From JBJHCA01 sp050485785 (GTDB lineage Bacteria; Bacteroidota; Bacteroidia; Chitinophagales; Saprospiraceae), in contig JBJHCA010000076.1 in the NCBI GenBank assembly GCA_050485785.1, positions 1-15,867 on the forward strand: a stretch of 15,867 nt of DNA. Reading direction: 5' to 3'. The position numbers and the translations under genes were made by a program. Positions 1 through 7,858 of this stretch are shown here, piece by piece. Below the pieces are notes generated by a model. The model did not search any database, was not told the DNA's origin, and was given only the letters and a program-made list of their open reading frames with translations. Within the stretch, counting starts at the first letter, position 1, and each line of letters begins with the position of its first letter.

Positions 1-3000
1 AATTCCGCCTTTGGTGTTGGTGATGGGGAATGAAGCCGAAGTAGCCGGAATAGACTGACTCCGGTCAAAGAACAACCGCACGGTGAGTTGCTCACTGACT
101 GCGTAATCTACTGAAGGCGAAAACCTTATGGTTTTCATGCCCCGGGTAGGCTCTGCCACATTCTGATCAAGCAGGTGATTGATAGTAATATCATCCCTTA
201 CTGAAAAATCAAACCGGAAGTTCAGATCGTTTTCGAGGCGGTTGGTCTGATTCCGGCCAAAATTGATATTGAACGGCAACCGCAAACCCCGGAACCGATA
301 CCCCCAGCCAAATGTGAACTCGTTGGTCTTGGTTTCACTCAACTGATAATCCACAAAGCTCATGGACAGGTTTCTGGACTTTTTCCAGTCGACGGCAAAA
401 GTCATGTCGTTTTTGGTGCGTATGTCAACACCTATAAGTGGCATAAACTGCTCGATCACATTAATGGCCGGCACTTCGATCTGATGATAGTAGTTCTGAG
501 TCAGCGGGTTTTTATTGAAAACGCTGTCGGGATTATAGTTGAAGTTGGAGTAAAACTCATTGATAGTAAGCGTACTCCGGTATCCGTGTGTAATGTTGAC
601 CGCCTGCAGAAACTCTTTAAAGAAAGGCAATCTGCTCAATCCGTTGTATGTCAGTCGCCAGTTGGGTATAGGCAGTTTGTTGTAGGGTTCCAGGTCAATA
701 GTGTTGGCATCCTTGCCGGTATAGGCAGCTAGAAATGCCGGAACCAGCACTTCCTGATGATACCTTCCGTAACCCTCAAAATAGCCGTCGGGATCCTTCT
801 CATGAGGAGCCGCACCTGCCCCGGCCAACCGCTGGGAAATGATCTTCCTGTTTTCTTCAAACTGAAGGAAATTCTCAGACAGGCCCGATGGTGTATTTCC
901 GTTCCACAGTGTATTCAAGGTGAAATAGGAAATGTTCAGTGATCCCATCTCTCGTTGTGCAAGATTCCGGAAGTCTCCGCCGGGTTCATCCACCTTGAAA
1001 TATTCCGACTTGTTCCTGACATAAGTACGCCGGGCATCCAGGTCGATTCTAAAATCTCTGAAAGGTTCAATATTGAGCGAGGCGGTAATGTCTTCACTGT
1101 AGTCACGCAATACCTGCTGATTCAGGAACATGCTTCTGGTGATCCAGTCATTGGAGGCAGCCTGATCCAGATAGGCATCAGACGGTTGGAAACCCACTAT
1201 ATAGGCCAGGCCGGGTGCAGTAAAGTTGTCATCCAGTCCTAGTAGATGAGATTGAGGCATAAAACCGGGAATTACACTCCGGTAAGTTTGTGAATAGGTT
1301 AACCTCGCTCTTCTTATCAGTAGTAAGGGACGGAGTACAACTTTTTCGGCAGTGGAAGGTTGTCGTTGAGTTTGCTGTTGTTGTTGAGGAGCTTGCCTGT
1401 CGCGCTGGCCGGGTTGCTGACCGCGGACATTGCCGCCTCTGGGTGGTGCTGACCCACCGTTGATCTGTCTAAAATACCGCGATTTATTGTAAAAGTTAAC
1501 CAGGTTAAAGTCGGCATTCAACTGTCTGGTCTGGCTGTTCTGAATAATATTACCCAGTGAATCGGTATTGAGTGCAGCGGCATTCCAGCTGTAATCACCG
1601 GTTACCTGCGCTCTGATGTTGATCCAGTCGATAATGGGGATGGATCGGGTTGGCAAGGTATAGGACGCCATGTAGTTATGGCGGTAAAGCTTGTTTCTTC
1701 CAAATGACTTCACATTGGTCCACACGCTGTCTCGTTTTTCCGGGGTATCTATTCGCCCTTCGGGCTCATCGATCACTGCCAGATTGGTGGCCGAAAAGTT
1801 GAAATTGATCGACCGGGCCGGGTTCCACTGCAGGTTGTAACTGCGCTCCCACTGGAAGCGTTTATCGTACCAGGTAGAATATTCAGGCGAAGAGAACCGG
1901 TAGGTGGTTTCCCCAATAAAGCGCGTCATCTGATTGCTCATGGCAAACGAATTGGGCAGGGGATTGAAGTTAAAGTCCCTGAGCCAACGCATATAGTTAC
2001 CCCCGAAAGTCATTCGCCTCAGTGGTTGTATAAAATTAGCCTGGCGTGTATAGGCATAGTCCAGCGCACCGCGGTAGAGGTCCTCAACACTCTGTTCAAT
2101 GGTGGGATCGCGATGGTAAGTCTGGGTATAGCTGTAAGTCAAGCTGAAATTGGAAATATCCCATGGTTTGGGCCCTCCTTCCCTGGCCGTTCTGGACTTC
2201 CTCACATTCGTGAAATTGTATCCACGGATGGTAGTAACTGTTTGTGCCTGCGTTCTCAGTGAATCTCTGACCTGGGCATCATCATAAGCTTCCAGCAATT
2301 CCTTAAGGGGAATATCGTAAGTATATGGGTCAAACTGAGGATTGGAAATTGTATTGGAATACTGGGCATAAAAGGGTAACTGAATACCGAGATCAGAGGG
2401 CAGAAAACGTCCCAGCTGCAGATTGGTAGACACGTCGTATTGTATGATTTCCTCGCGGGAGCGCTGAGCCAGTTTCTGGTCGAGAGAGCCCCATCCAATA
2501 CTGCTATAATTGCCCGAGAGAGTAAGATTACCCAGATCGGCCAGCTTAACATCCAGCCTGGCCAGGGCAGCCATCCCGCCGCGCTCATCAAATCCGCTCA
2601 GGCGAAGCTCGTTGATCCACACCTCTGTACATACAGGCACGCCATTGCCCATGGCATTGCGCACACCCACAAGAACACCTTTCACAAGCCCCAGATCAGG
2701 ATTTCCCTTTACTCTGATATAGTTACCCGGCCGTTCAGGGTCTTCCACCTCATAAACATCCGCCAGGGAATACTCGGAAACATTCCGTTCAATTTTGATG
2801 TCCTTCAGCCATTCCAGCATAAAGTCAAACTCATTCTCCTCAGGCCATATCACCCGGTCATAGTCTGGAGTATTGGGCGGAATAGTAGGATCAGACATCA
2901 CCAGCGGGAGCTCGTATTCGTAATAATTGTTTTCAAAATCACTTCCAAGGCGCATGAAAATTCTGAGCGCACCCGGATTCAGATCCTGTTGCGACTCTGC

Positions 3001-6000
3001 ATGAACAAACATTCTCAAACGCTTGAACATTCTCATATCGAGATTAATGATCTTGTAAACGCCCCGTGCATCACCGTCCTGAAGGTTGCATATAGCCAAT
3101 GACAAGGCCTGCTCATTCTGCAGAATATCGGGGTATGGCCCAACTGAACGCTCTCTCACAATACCCGGAGGCAATACATAAGGGAAGGGAGTCCGGCCAC
3201 TGTTTTCTTCAATGTTGACGGCCGTTACATCAAAAGTGGTAACATCCGCTTCGTCAGGTACCGTGATAACGCCCGGCCCCATCAGGTTTCTGCGGTATTT
3301 TCTCCACTGGTTCCGCACCAGTTCCAGCCTGGCAAATCTCAGGGTAGTCTGGTCTTCAAAGCCGTGCATATACATGCGGATAAAGCGGATGGATCGGAAA
3401 TCCTGAATACCGCCAACTTTGGTGGTATAATTCTCCACCGGCACTTTAAACTGATACCATATACCTCCGGCAGCATGCACGGTGTCCGTTACGTAATCAC
3501 TGTGTGCCAGGCCCTGGCCTTCCCTGATAAGCGGAATCTGGTACTGAAAGTACGACTCATCCTGATTAAGGGTATTGTCGCGGTTAATATCTTCGGAGTC
3601 CGGAAGATTGGTACCTGCTGACAACACATTGCCCTCCGGAGAACGGGAATTGCCTTCCTGGCCATTGTATCTGAAATACAGAGCAATTACGTCATCTTCA
3701 TCCTGATACACAGGGTCGTTATAGTAAACGTAATCGTCATTGGAGGGGTCCTCCCAGGCCTGCTGATATGCCGGAGAATTGACACCGACTATCTGTGCCA
3801 GATTCTCGAGGTATTCGGCAAAAAATATTCTCTCCGCTTCGTTGTTCAGACCATCGAGACCAACATCCTGAATGGCCCTGACTTCCGGGTCATTGTCGAA
3901 TGCATTCACAATAGACTGAGTTCGCGGCACCACGCCCCAGGCTGTTGTATCAACCCTTACATCGCTACCGGGACGCGGTAATCCGTTCTCAAAGAAGTAC
4001 CTGCCGTCTTTGAGGATGTCTTCACTAACATTTCCCAGATTGATATACAGGTTTCCACCTTCACCCTGTGGAGTCTGATTGTCCTCAAGGTAGGGGCTCA
4101 GCATCCAGAATTCGATAAACTCGATATTGGCCGCTTCAAAATCATTGTTCTGGATAGAACGCATAATACCCCCCCACCGGCTTTTGGGATCGCGCAATCT
4201 TCCGTCGGGTTCAATTCCGGCACTGTAGGCCGTGGGATAGGTTTCGTAGTTATAGGGCCCCCGCTGGTCAGGGTAGAAAGTCATGTCAAACGTAAACATG
4301 TCCACAGCCTGACCGGGCTGCATCTGGCGGTTGGGAAAAATTTCATCCTGCCTAATGGCTCTGGTGTACACACTGGGCGTGCGGTTAATTCTTACTCCGG
4401 GGTCAATGCGGTACCAGGTCAGTTTGGCTCTGTTCATGCCAATCACCAGCGTGTCCATGAGGTCAGATTCGGGAAAAAGCGGGTTGTTCCCCTGTGGATC
4501 GTCATGCGGTATACTCGAAATCACCCAGGCATTGGCAGGTGAGCGAAGATCATAACGGCTGGCAGCCCCTTCAAAATCATCGATATACACCACACTTTCG
4601 TTGTCCTGTTTAATGGCCCGCGATGAACCCGGCTTCAGGTAAGCCACTTCTCCGGTGAAGGTAATGTTTGATTCAGCACGGGTTTGAATAAAAGGCAGCC
4701 AGTCAATGGCTCTGGTAATCCAGGGCGTTTCTGTACTGTATTGCATATCAAACCCAAAAACGTTATTACTGATGGGGTCATCTCCCACATTGACTTTTTG
4801 GGTAAAGGGCCTTTCGTGCAGGCGCATAAAGGTGGCTCCCAGGGTAAAATTGTCGTTGATCCAGTAATCAGCCCTGGTGCCGATGAGCGTTTGTGTCTGA
4901 AAGCCAAACATAGTGTTGTCTTCAAACGACACGTTGATGGGAAGGCCGGAATTGAGCAGTGATTCGTTCAGGATTCTCACCCGGCCCAGGTTGTAATCCA
5001 CTTCATAATCCTGCCCTTCTATGAGCTGCTGACCACCGGCTGATACCCTTACCGATCCTCTGGGAACATTGAATGCGCCCAGGGAAATTTCTGTGGATAC
5101 ACTGGACCGGTAACTACCCCTGATCACAAACCGATTGAACTCAGGGTACTCCCTGGCTCTGGTAATAGTTGAATCATACAGCATCTGATAGCTGTATTTC
5201 TGTGCCAGCAAAGGATCGTCAAACTGAGATGCCAGCGATGAGCCAAAGGGCTCAAGCACTGGGAATATCACCCTGCCGTTGATCGGGTTAATGGTAGTTC
5301 CGGGAACAAAGTCAAAAATACCGTCCGGAAATGGATCACCCTGCCTGTTCAGGTTATCCAGATTAAACACCCGCAAAAGCGGTACACCAGCAAGGTTGCC
5401 TTCAGGCAGATGCCGGATCTCTCCTCCTCCCGGATCCTGATAAAAAACGTCCAGCTTAAAATCCTCCTGGCTTACCTGAAATGCACCTAATGAGTAAATG
5501 TTCTTCATCATCAGGTCCCACATTGGCAAATCAATCCGGGGCGTAGAGCTTTTCAGCATCTTGACATACAGCGTTCCCAGGGTATCGGGATTACTGGGTG
5601 CATCCAGACCGAACTCCCCCACCTGGTAAACCTGGCCGTTGTAGGTATATTCGTAGGCAACACCCAGGATATCGTCAGGGCGCAGATTGATATTCAATGA
5701 AATATAGCCCAGCTCGGGATGGAAAGTATATTCCGTGGGTAGCAGTTTGCGGGCTCTCACCTGCTGAAAATCCCTGACCTGCTCTAAACTGAATGGTGGC
5801 TGCCTCAACCCTGATACCGCATTATCCAGCGATCTGACCTGGGGGTTATTGGTCAGCATCTGATACAGGTTGTTGGCATTATTGGCCGGCAGTGGATTGT
5901 TCCTGAAGTCTCTCGGTCCTGCCGGATTGGGTATTATCGTATTGGAGTTGGCCAGCTTTGTGGCATCGCCTTCGCCCAGATCGGTAAATGCTACGATATC

Positions 6001-7092
6001 CCTTACGCCTTCGGTTTGGTTGCGGGTATTGGTCACCCAAACTTCAATCCGGGTGATGGCGAACAGCGTTTGCAACTGAGGCAAATTAGCCTGGGCAGGT
6101 TCAAATTCGGCACGGTTAAAGTGAGATAAAAAGAAGTGCCGGTTTTCATCGTATCTGTCAGCAGTTATACTGAATGTTTGCAACTGAGTTCCACCCTGCA
6201 CCTGCAGGTTTTTGCGCTGAGATTTTTGCTGTGACAGTACGCTGGTGAGGGTAAGCCTGCCAAACTGCAATTCTGTTTTAAGACCAAACAGGCTTTGGCT
6301 TCCCTGAATCAGCTGACTTCTTAAAGGCATACTGACGTTACCGGCTTCAATTTTTTTAATAATGTCGTCCTCTTCTCCTGAATATCCGATGTTCATCTGA
6401 TTCTCGAAATCAAACATGGCCTGAGTATTGTAATTAGTACCCAGTTTCATTTTGTCACCAATCTGGCCGGTAACGTTCATCCGAATGTCCATATCAAAAT
6501 TGAATCCCCCCTGCCTTCGCTGCCTTTCAGTCAGAATAGGGTTATCAACGCGCTGATAGTCAGCACCAAAGGTGAGATCAATGTGTCCCTGGGGGCGGAT
6601 TTCTATGGTATTATCGCCAAACAACCTGTTAACCAAATCGTCTTCGAGATCAATCTTTTGAACGGGGTCGGGAACGTCTATGCTTCCGTCCTCGCGCTCA
6701 ATACCGGCAAGCTGGTTAAAAAGTCTGTTTTGTTCCTGCTGAGCTGACCACTGAAGATACTCTTCAAAAGTCATGTAAGTGGGTGCCGTATAAAAACTTT
6801 CACCAATCCGCTCGGTTATGATGTAAGTGTTTGTGAACGGATCATACTCCACCGATTGCTGAATAGCCGGCGGATCATTCAGGTCAAAAGGATTATTGGC
6901 AGGATGGTTGATAAAATCGCCGGTACGCGGTAAGATGGTATCCGGATTGGCCAGATCGATCAGCAAACCACCACTGAATGAAATGTAAGGGTCTTCCGGC
7001 AGCAGACCAATACCGGAGGCCTGCTTGGTAATCAGTAAGCTGGCAGCAACAACAATGAAAAGTATATGAAAAGACAGTAAGTGATGCTTCAT
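1..7092 (-). CDS. sprA: SprA, T9SS outer-membrane translocon (3' end cut by window)
   Basis: SprA (Sov in Porphyromonas) is the giant outer-membrane beta-barrel through which T9SS cargo and gliding adhesins leave the cell; family work places it with PorV and a plug protein. The frame from ATG at 7092 is open for 2364 codons to the window edge, with no in-frame stop. The other members I recall are about 2400 residues, so only some 8-20 residues should be missing; the last visible stretch (SPSVDYAVSEQLTVRLFFDR, then SFPITNTKGGI) resembles the final barrel strands. Residues 1 to about 27 look like a signal peptide (MKHHLLSFHILFIVVAAS...QASG). Hallmarks: MTFEEYLQWSAQQEQNRLFN near 110; FDFENQMNIGYSGEEDDIIK with KIEAGNVSMPL at about 195-260; HFFLSHFNRAEF at 319-330; YIDDFEGA at 836; PGQAVDMFTFDMTFYPDQRG at about 925; GNLYINLGNVSEDILKDGR near 990; VWINELRLSGFDE at 1491; GWGSLDQ at about 1533. 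It lies 78 bp downstream of ruvA on the same strand. The assignment is very secure. Confidence 0.97.
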   Translation of the reverse strand, partial: MKHHLLSFHILFIVVAASLLITKQASGIGLLPEDPYISFSGGLLIDLANPDTILPRTGDFINHPANNPFDLNDPPAIQQSVEYDPFTNTYIITERIGESFYTAPTYMTFEEYLQWSAQQEQNRLFNQLAGIEREDGSIDVPDPVQKIDLEDDLVNRLFGDNTIEIRPQGHIDLTFGADYQRVDNPILTERQRRQGGFNFDMDIRMNVTGQIGDKMKLGTNYNTQAMFDFENQMNIGYSGEEDDIIKKIEAGNVSMPLRSQLIQGSQSLFGLKTELQFGRLTLTSVLSQQKSQRKNLQVQGGTQLQTFSITADRYDENRHFFLSHFNRAEFEPAQANLPQLQTLFAITRIEVWVTNTRNQTEGVRDIVAFTDLGEGDATKLANSNTIIPNPAGPRDFRNNPLPANNANNLYQMLTNNPQVRSLDNAVSGLRQPPFSLEQVRDFQQVRARKLLPTEYTFHPELGYISLNINLRPDDILGVAYEYTYNGQVYQVGEFGLDAPSNPDTLGTLYVKMLKSSTPRIDLPMWDLMMKNIYSLGAFQVSQEDFKLDVFYQDPGGGEIRHLPEGNLAGVPLLRVFNLDNLNRQGDPFPDGIFDFVPGTTINPINGRVIFPVLEPFGSSLASQFDDPLLAQKYSYQMLYDSTITRAREYPEFNRFVIRGSYRSSVSTEISLGAFNVPRGSVRVSAGGQQLIEGQDYEVDYNLGRVRILNESLLNSGLPINVSFEDNTMFGFQTQTLIGTRADYWINDNFTLGATFMRLHERPFTQKVNVGDDPISNNVFGFDMQYSTETPWITRAIDWLPFIQTRAESNITFTGEVAYLKPGSSRAIKQDNESVVYIDDFEGAASRYDLRSPANAWVISSIPHDDPQGNNPLFPESDLMDTLVIGMNRAKLTWYRIDPGVRINRTPSVYTRAIRQDEIFPNRQMQPGQAVDMFTFDMTFYPDQRGPYNYETYPTAYSAGIEPDGRLRDPKSRWGGIMRSIQNNDFEAANIEFIEFWMLSPYLEDNQTPQGEGGNLYINLGNVSEDILKDGRYFFENGLPRPGSDVRVDTTAWGVVPRTQSIVNAFDNDPEVRAIQDVGLDGLNNEAERIFFAEYLENLAQIVGVNSPAYQQAWEDPSNDDYVYYNDPVYQDEDDVIALYFRYNGQEGNSRSPEGNVLSAGTNLPDSEDINRDNTLNQDESYFQYQIPLIREGQGLAHSDYVTDTVHAAGGIWYQFKVPVENYTTKVGGIQDFRSIRFIRMYMHGFEDQTTLRFARLELVRNQWRKYRRNLMGPGVITVPDEADVTTFDVTAVNIEENSGRTPFPYVLPPGIVRERSVGPYPDILQNEQALSLAICNLQDGDARGVYKIINLDMRMFKRLRMFVHAESQQDLNPGALRIFMRLGSDFENNYYEYELPLVMSDPTIPPNTPDYDRVIWPEENEFDFMLEWLKDIKIERNVSEYSLADVYEVEDPERPGNYIRVKGNPDLGLVKGVLVGVRNAMGNGVPVCTEVWINELRLSGFDERGGMAALARLDVKLADLGNLTLSGNYSSIGWGSLDQKLAQRSREEIIQYDVSTNLQLGRFLPSDLGIQLPFYAQYSNTISNPQFDPYTYDIPLKELLEAYDDAQVRDSLRTQAQTVTTIRGYNFTNVRKSRTAREGGPKPWDISNFSLTYSYTQTYHRDPTIEQSVEDLYRGALDYAYTRQANFIQPLRRMTFGGNYMRWLRDFNFNPLPNSFAMSNQMTRFIGETTYRFSSPEYSTWYDKRFQWERSYNLQWNPARSINFNFSATNLAVIDEPEGRIDTPEKRDSVWTNVKSFGRNKLYRHNYMASYTLPTRSIPIIDWINIRAQVTGDYSWNAAALNTDSLGNIIQNSQTRQLNADFNLVNFYNKSRYFRQINGGSAPPRGGNVRGQQPGQRDRQAPQQQQQTQRQPSTAEKVVLRPLLLIRRARLTYSQTYRSVIPGFMPQSHLLGLDDNFTAPGLAYIVGFQPSDAYLDQAASNDWITRSMFLNQQVLRDYSEDITASLNIEPFRDFRIDLDARRTYVRNKSEYFKVDEPGGDFRNLAQREMGSLNISYFTLNTLWNGNTPSGLSENFLQFEENRKIISQRLAGAGAAPHEKDPDGYFEGYGRYHQEVLVPAFLAAYTGKDANTIDLEPYNKLPIPNWRLTYNGLSRLPFFKEFLQAVNITHGYRSTLTINEFYSNFNYNPDSVFNKNPLTQNYYHQIEVPAINVIEQFMPLIGVDIRTKNDMTFAVDWKKSRNLSMSFVDYQLSETKTNEFTFGWGYRFRGLRLPFNINFGRNQTNRLENDLNFRFDFSVRDDITINHLLDQNVAEPTRGMKTIRFSPSVDYAVSEQLTVRLFFDRSQSIPATSASFPITNTKGGI
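1354..1458 (-). other. Gln/Arg/Gly-rich low-complexity insert in SprA
   Basis: SprA residues about 1879-1913 are strongly biased in composition. A Gly/Pro/Arg stretch (GGSAPPRGGNVRG) is followed by QQPGQRDRQAPQQQQQ and TQRQPS, with almost no hydrophobic residues. It sits between two normal barrel-like stretches (VNFYNKSRYFRQ before it, VVLRPLL after it). It is therefore probably a disordered loop on one side of the barrel. Disordered loops at equivalent places are plausible in other SprA proteins, but I cannot align them here. Reading frame is kept on both sides, so this is not a frameshift artefact. Confidence 0.7.
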
Positions 7093-7106
7093 AAGACGAT
7101 TACAAG

Positions 7107-7118
7107 TACTACTACTAC
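7107..7118. repeat. Four-copy TAC/GTA trinucleotide repeat in the sprA leader
   Basis: Four perfect tandem TAC units on the plus strand (GTA on the sprA coding strand) lie 15 bp upstream of the sprA ATG. The tract is short and may be chance. A change in copy number would alter the leader length but not the protein. Confidence 0.6.
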
Positions 7119-7124
7119 CGGGTT

Positions 7125-7154
7125 AACTGCGAAAGCGCTCCTAAAGAACTGCGA
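7125..7154. repeat. Direct repeat of AACTGCGA between ruvA and sprA
   Basis: The 8-mer AACTGCGA occurs at 7125-7132 and again at 7147-7154, a 22-bp period, inside the 78-bp ruvA-sprA gap. Two same-face half-sites about two helical turns apart could be an operator, but an 8-bp match in so short a region may be chance. No TAnnTTTG -7 element was seen in this gap on the minus strand. Confidence 0.4.
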
Positions 7155-7170
7155 TGGCATTTTGTATGAT

Positions 7171-7761
7171 TTAAGACAGAATTCGCAGGGCATGCTTAAT
7201 GAGGTTTTCAACTGAACTGTTTTCCTCCGTCCGTGGAATACTGTTCAGGGCTTTGGTCACGGCATTTTTCTGGAATCCCAATGTAATTAGAGCAGATAAC
7301 GCCTGATCAAAATGAGTATTGTCTGAAGCCGGGGTAATTGAGCGCTCTGTTCCGGCAATTTTAACGATTTTGTCTTTAAGGTCAAGAATCACCCTTTTAG
7401 CTGTTTTATCCCCTATTCCCTTTACGCGTTTTATCACCTGTGCCTGATCCAGGGTGATGGCCTGCTGAAGGTCTTCAATGGTCAGTGACGAAAGCAAAAG
7501 CCTGGCCGTTGCGGCACCCACTCCCGAGACCGAAATCAGGAGAGAAAACATGTAACGCTCCGCATCGGAAGAGAACCCGTACAAAGCGTCATACTGATCT
7601 GTTTTATGCCAGTAAGTGAGCAATTCGGTTTCGGTGTTTTCACCAATGGCCGAATAGGTTGGCAAGGTAATATGGATATGGTACCCTACCCCACCCTGTG
7701 TCATAATTACAGTGTGAGTGGGACTCAGTTCCAACACTTTTCCTTTAACTCTGGATATCAT
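7171..7761 (-). CDS. ruvA: Holliday junction branch migration protein RuvA
   Basis: RuvA binds four-way Holliday junctions as a tetramer or double tetramer and loads the RuvB motor for branch migration. The product is 196 aa, normal for the family (about 190-205). The N-terminal OB-fold begins MISRVKGKVLE. Two helix-hairpin-helix motifs follow, SVSGVGAATARLL (about 77-89) and VKGIGDKTAKRVI (about 113-125). A flexible linker (about 135-150) leads to the small C-terminal RuvB-binding domain (ALSALITLGFQKNAVTKAL, about 154-172). The frame can be extended 14 codons upstream to 7803, but the extension (MFSFFYLCGFNSGL) is not RuvA-like and would run over a TAnnTTTG promoter element, so ATG at 7761 is preferred. 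It lies 97 bp after the GH3 gene and 78 bp before sprA, and probably heads a ruvA-sprA transcript. Confidence 0.97.
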   Translation of the reverse strand: MISRVKGKVLELSPTHTVIMTQGGVGYHIHITLPTYSAIGENTETELLTYWHKTDQYDALYGFSSDAERYMFSLLISVSGVGAATARLLLSSLTIEDLQQAITLDQAQVIKRVKGIGDKTAKRVILDLKDKIVKIAGTERSITPASDNTHFDQALSALITLGFQKNAVTKALNSIPRTEENSSVENLIKHALRILS

Positions 7762-7780
7762 CAGGCCTGAATTGAAGCCA

Positions 7781-7788
7781 CAAAGGTA
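7781..7788 (-). promoter_or_regulatory. Putative ruvA(-sprA) promoter, -7 element TACCTTTG
   Basis: On the minus strand TACCTTTG matches the Bacteroidota -7 consensus TAnnTTTG exactly and lies 19 bp before the preferred ruvA ATG at 7761, leaving room for a short leader. It follows a T-rich run. I do not see a TTG-type -33 element at 19-21 bp spacing, so this rests on the -7 box and its position alone. Confidence 0.45.
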
Positions 7789-7858
7789 AAAAAAGCTGAA
7801 CATGCTGTACTTATGCCCTGAAATTCATACAAAACAGTTGTGCAGCCCATGTGCGGTA

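Noticed and set aside
2256..2591. A 111-codon minus-strand frame inside sprA.
   Set aside because: It overlaps sprA in another frame on the same strand; the sprA frame carries the family signatures (VWINELRLSGF, GWGSLDQ) through this stretch, so it is a shadow.
2440..3102. A 220-codon open frame on the plus strand opposite sprA, plus several shorter ones in the same register.
   Set aside because: These lie in the register whose stops correspond to TTA, CTA and TCA codons in sprA. I scanned sprA for minus-strand stops and it is a fully coherent protein; the antisense frames reflect rare use of those codons and have no recognisable protein features.
7762..7803. An N-terminal extension of ruvA by 14 residues.
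   Set aside because: The added residues do not resemble RuvA, whose proteins begin at the MISRVKGKV-like segment, and the extension overlaps a TAnnTTTG promoter element.
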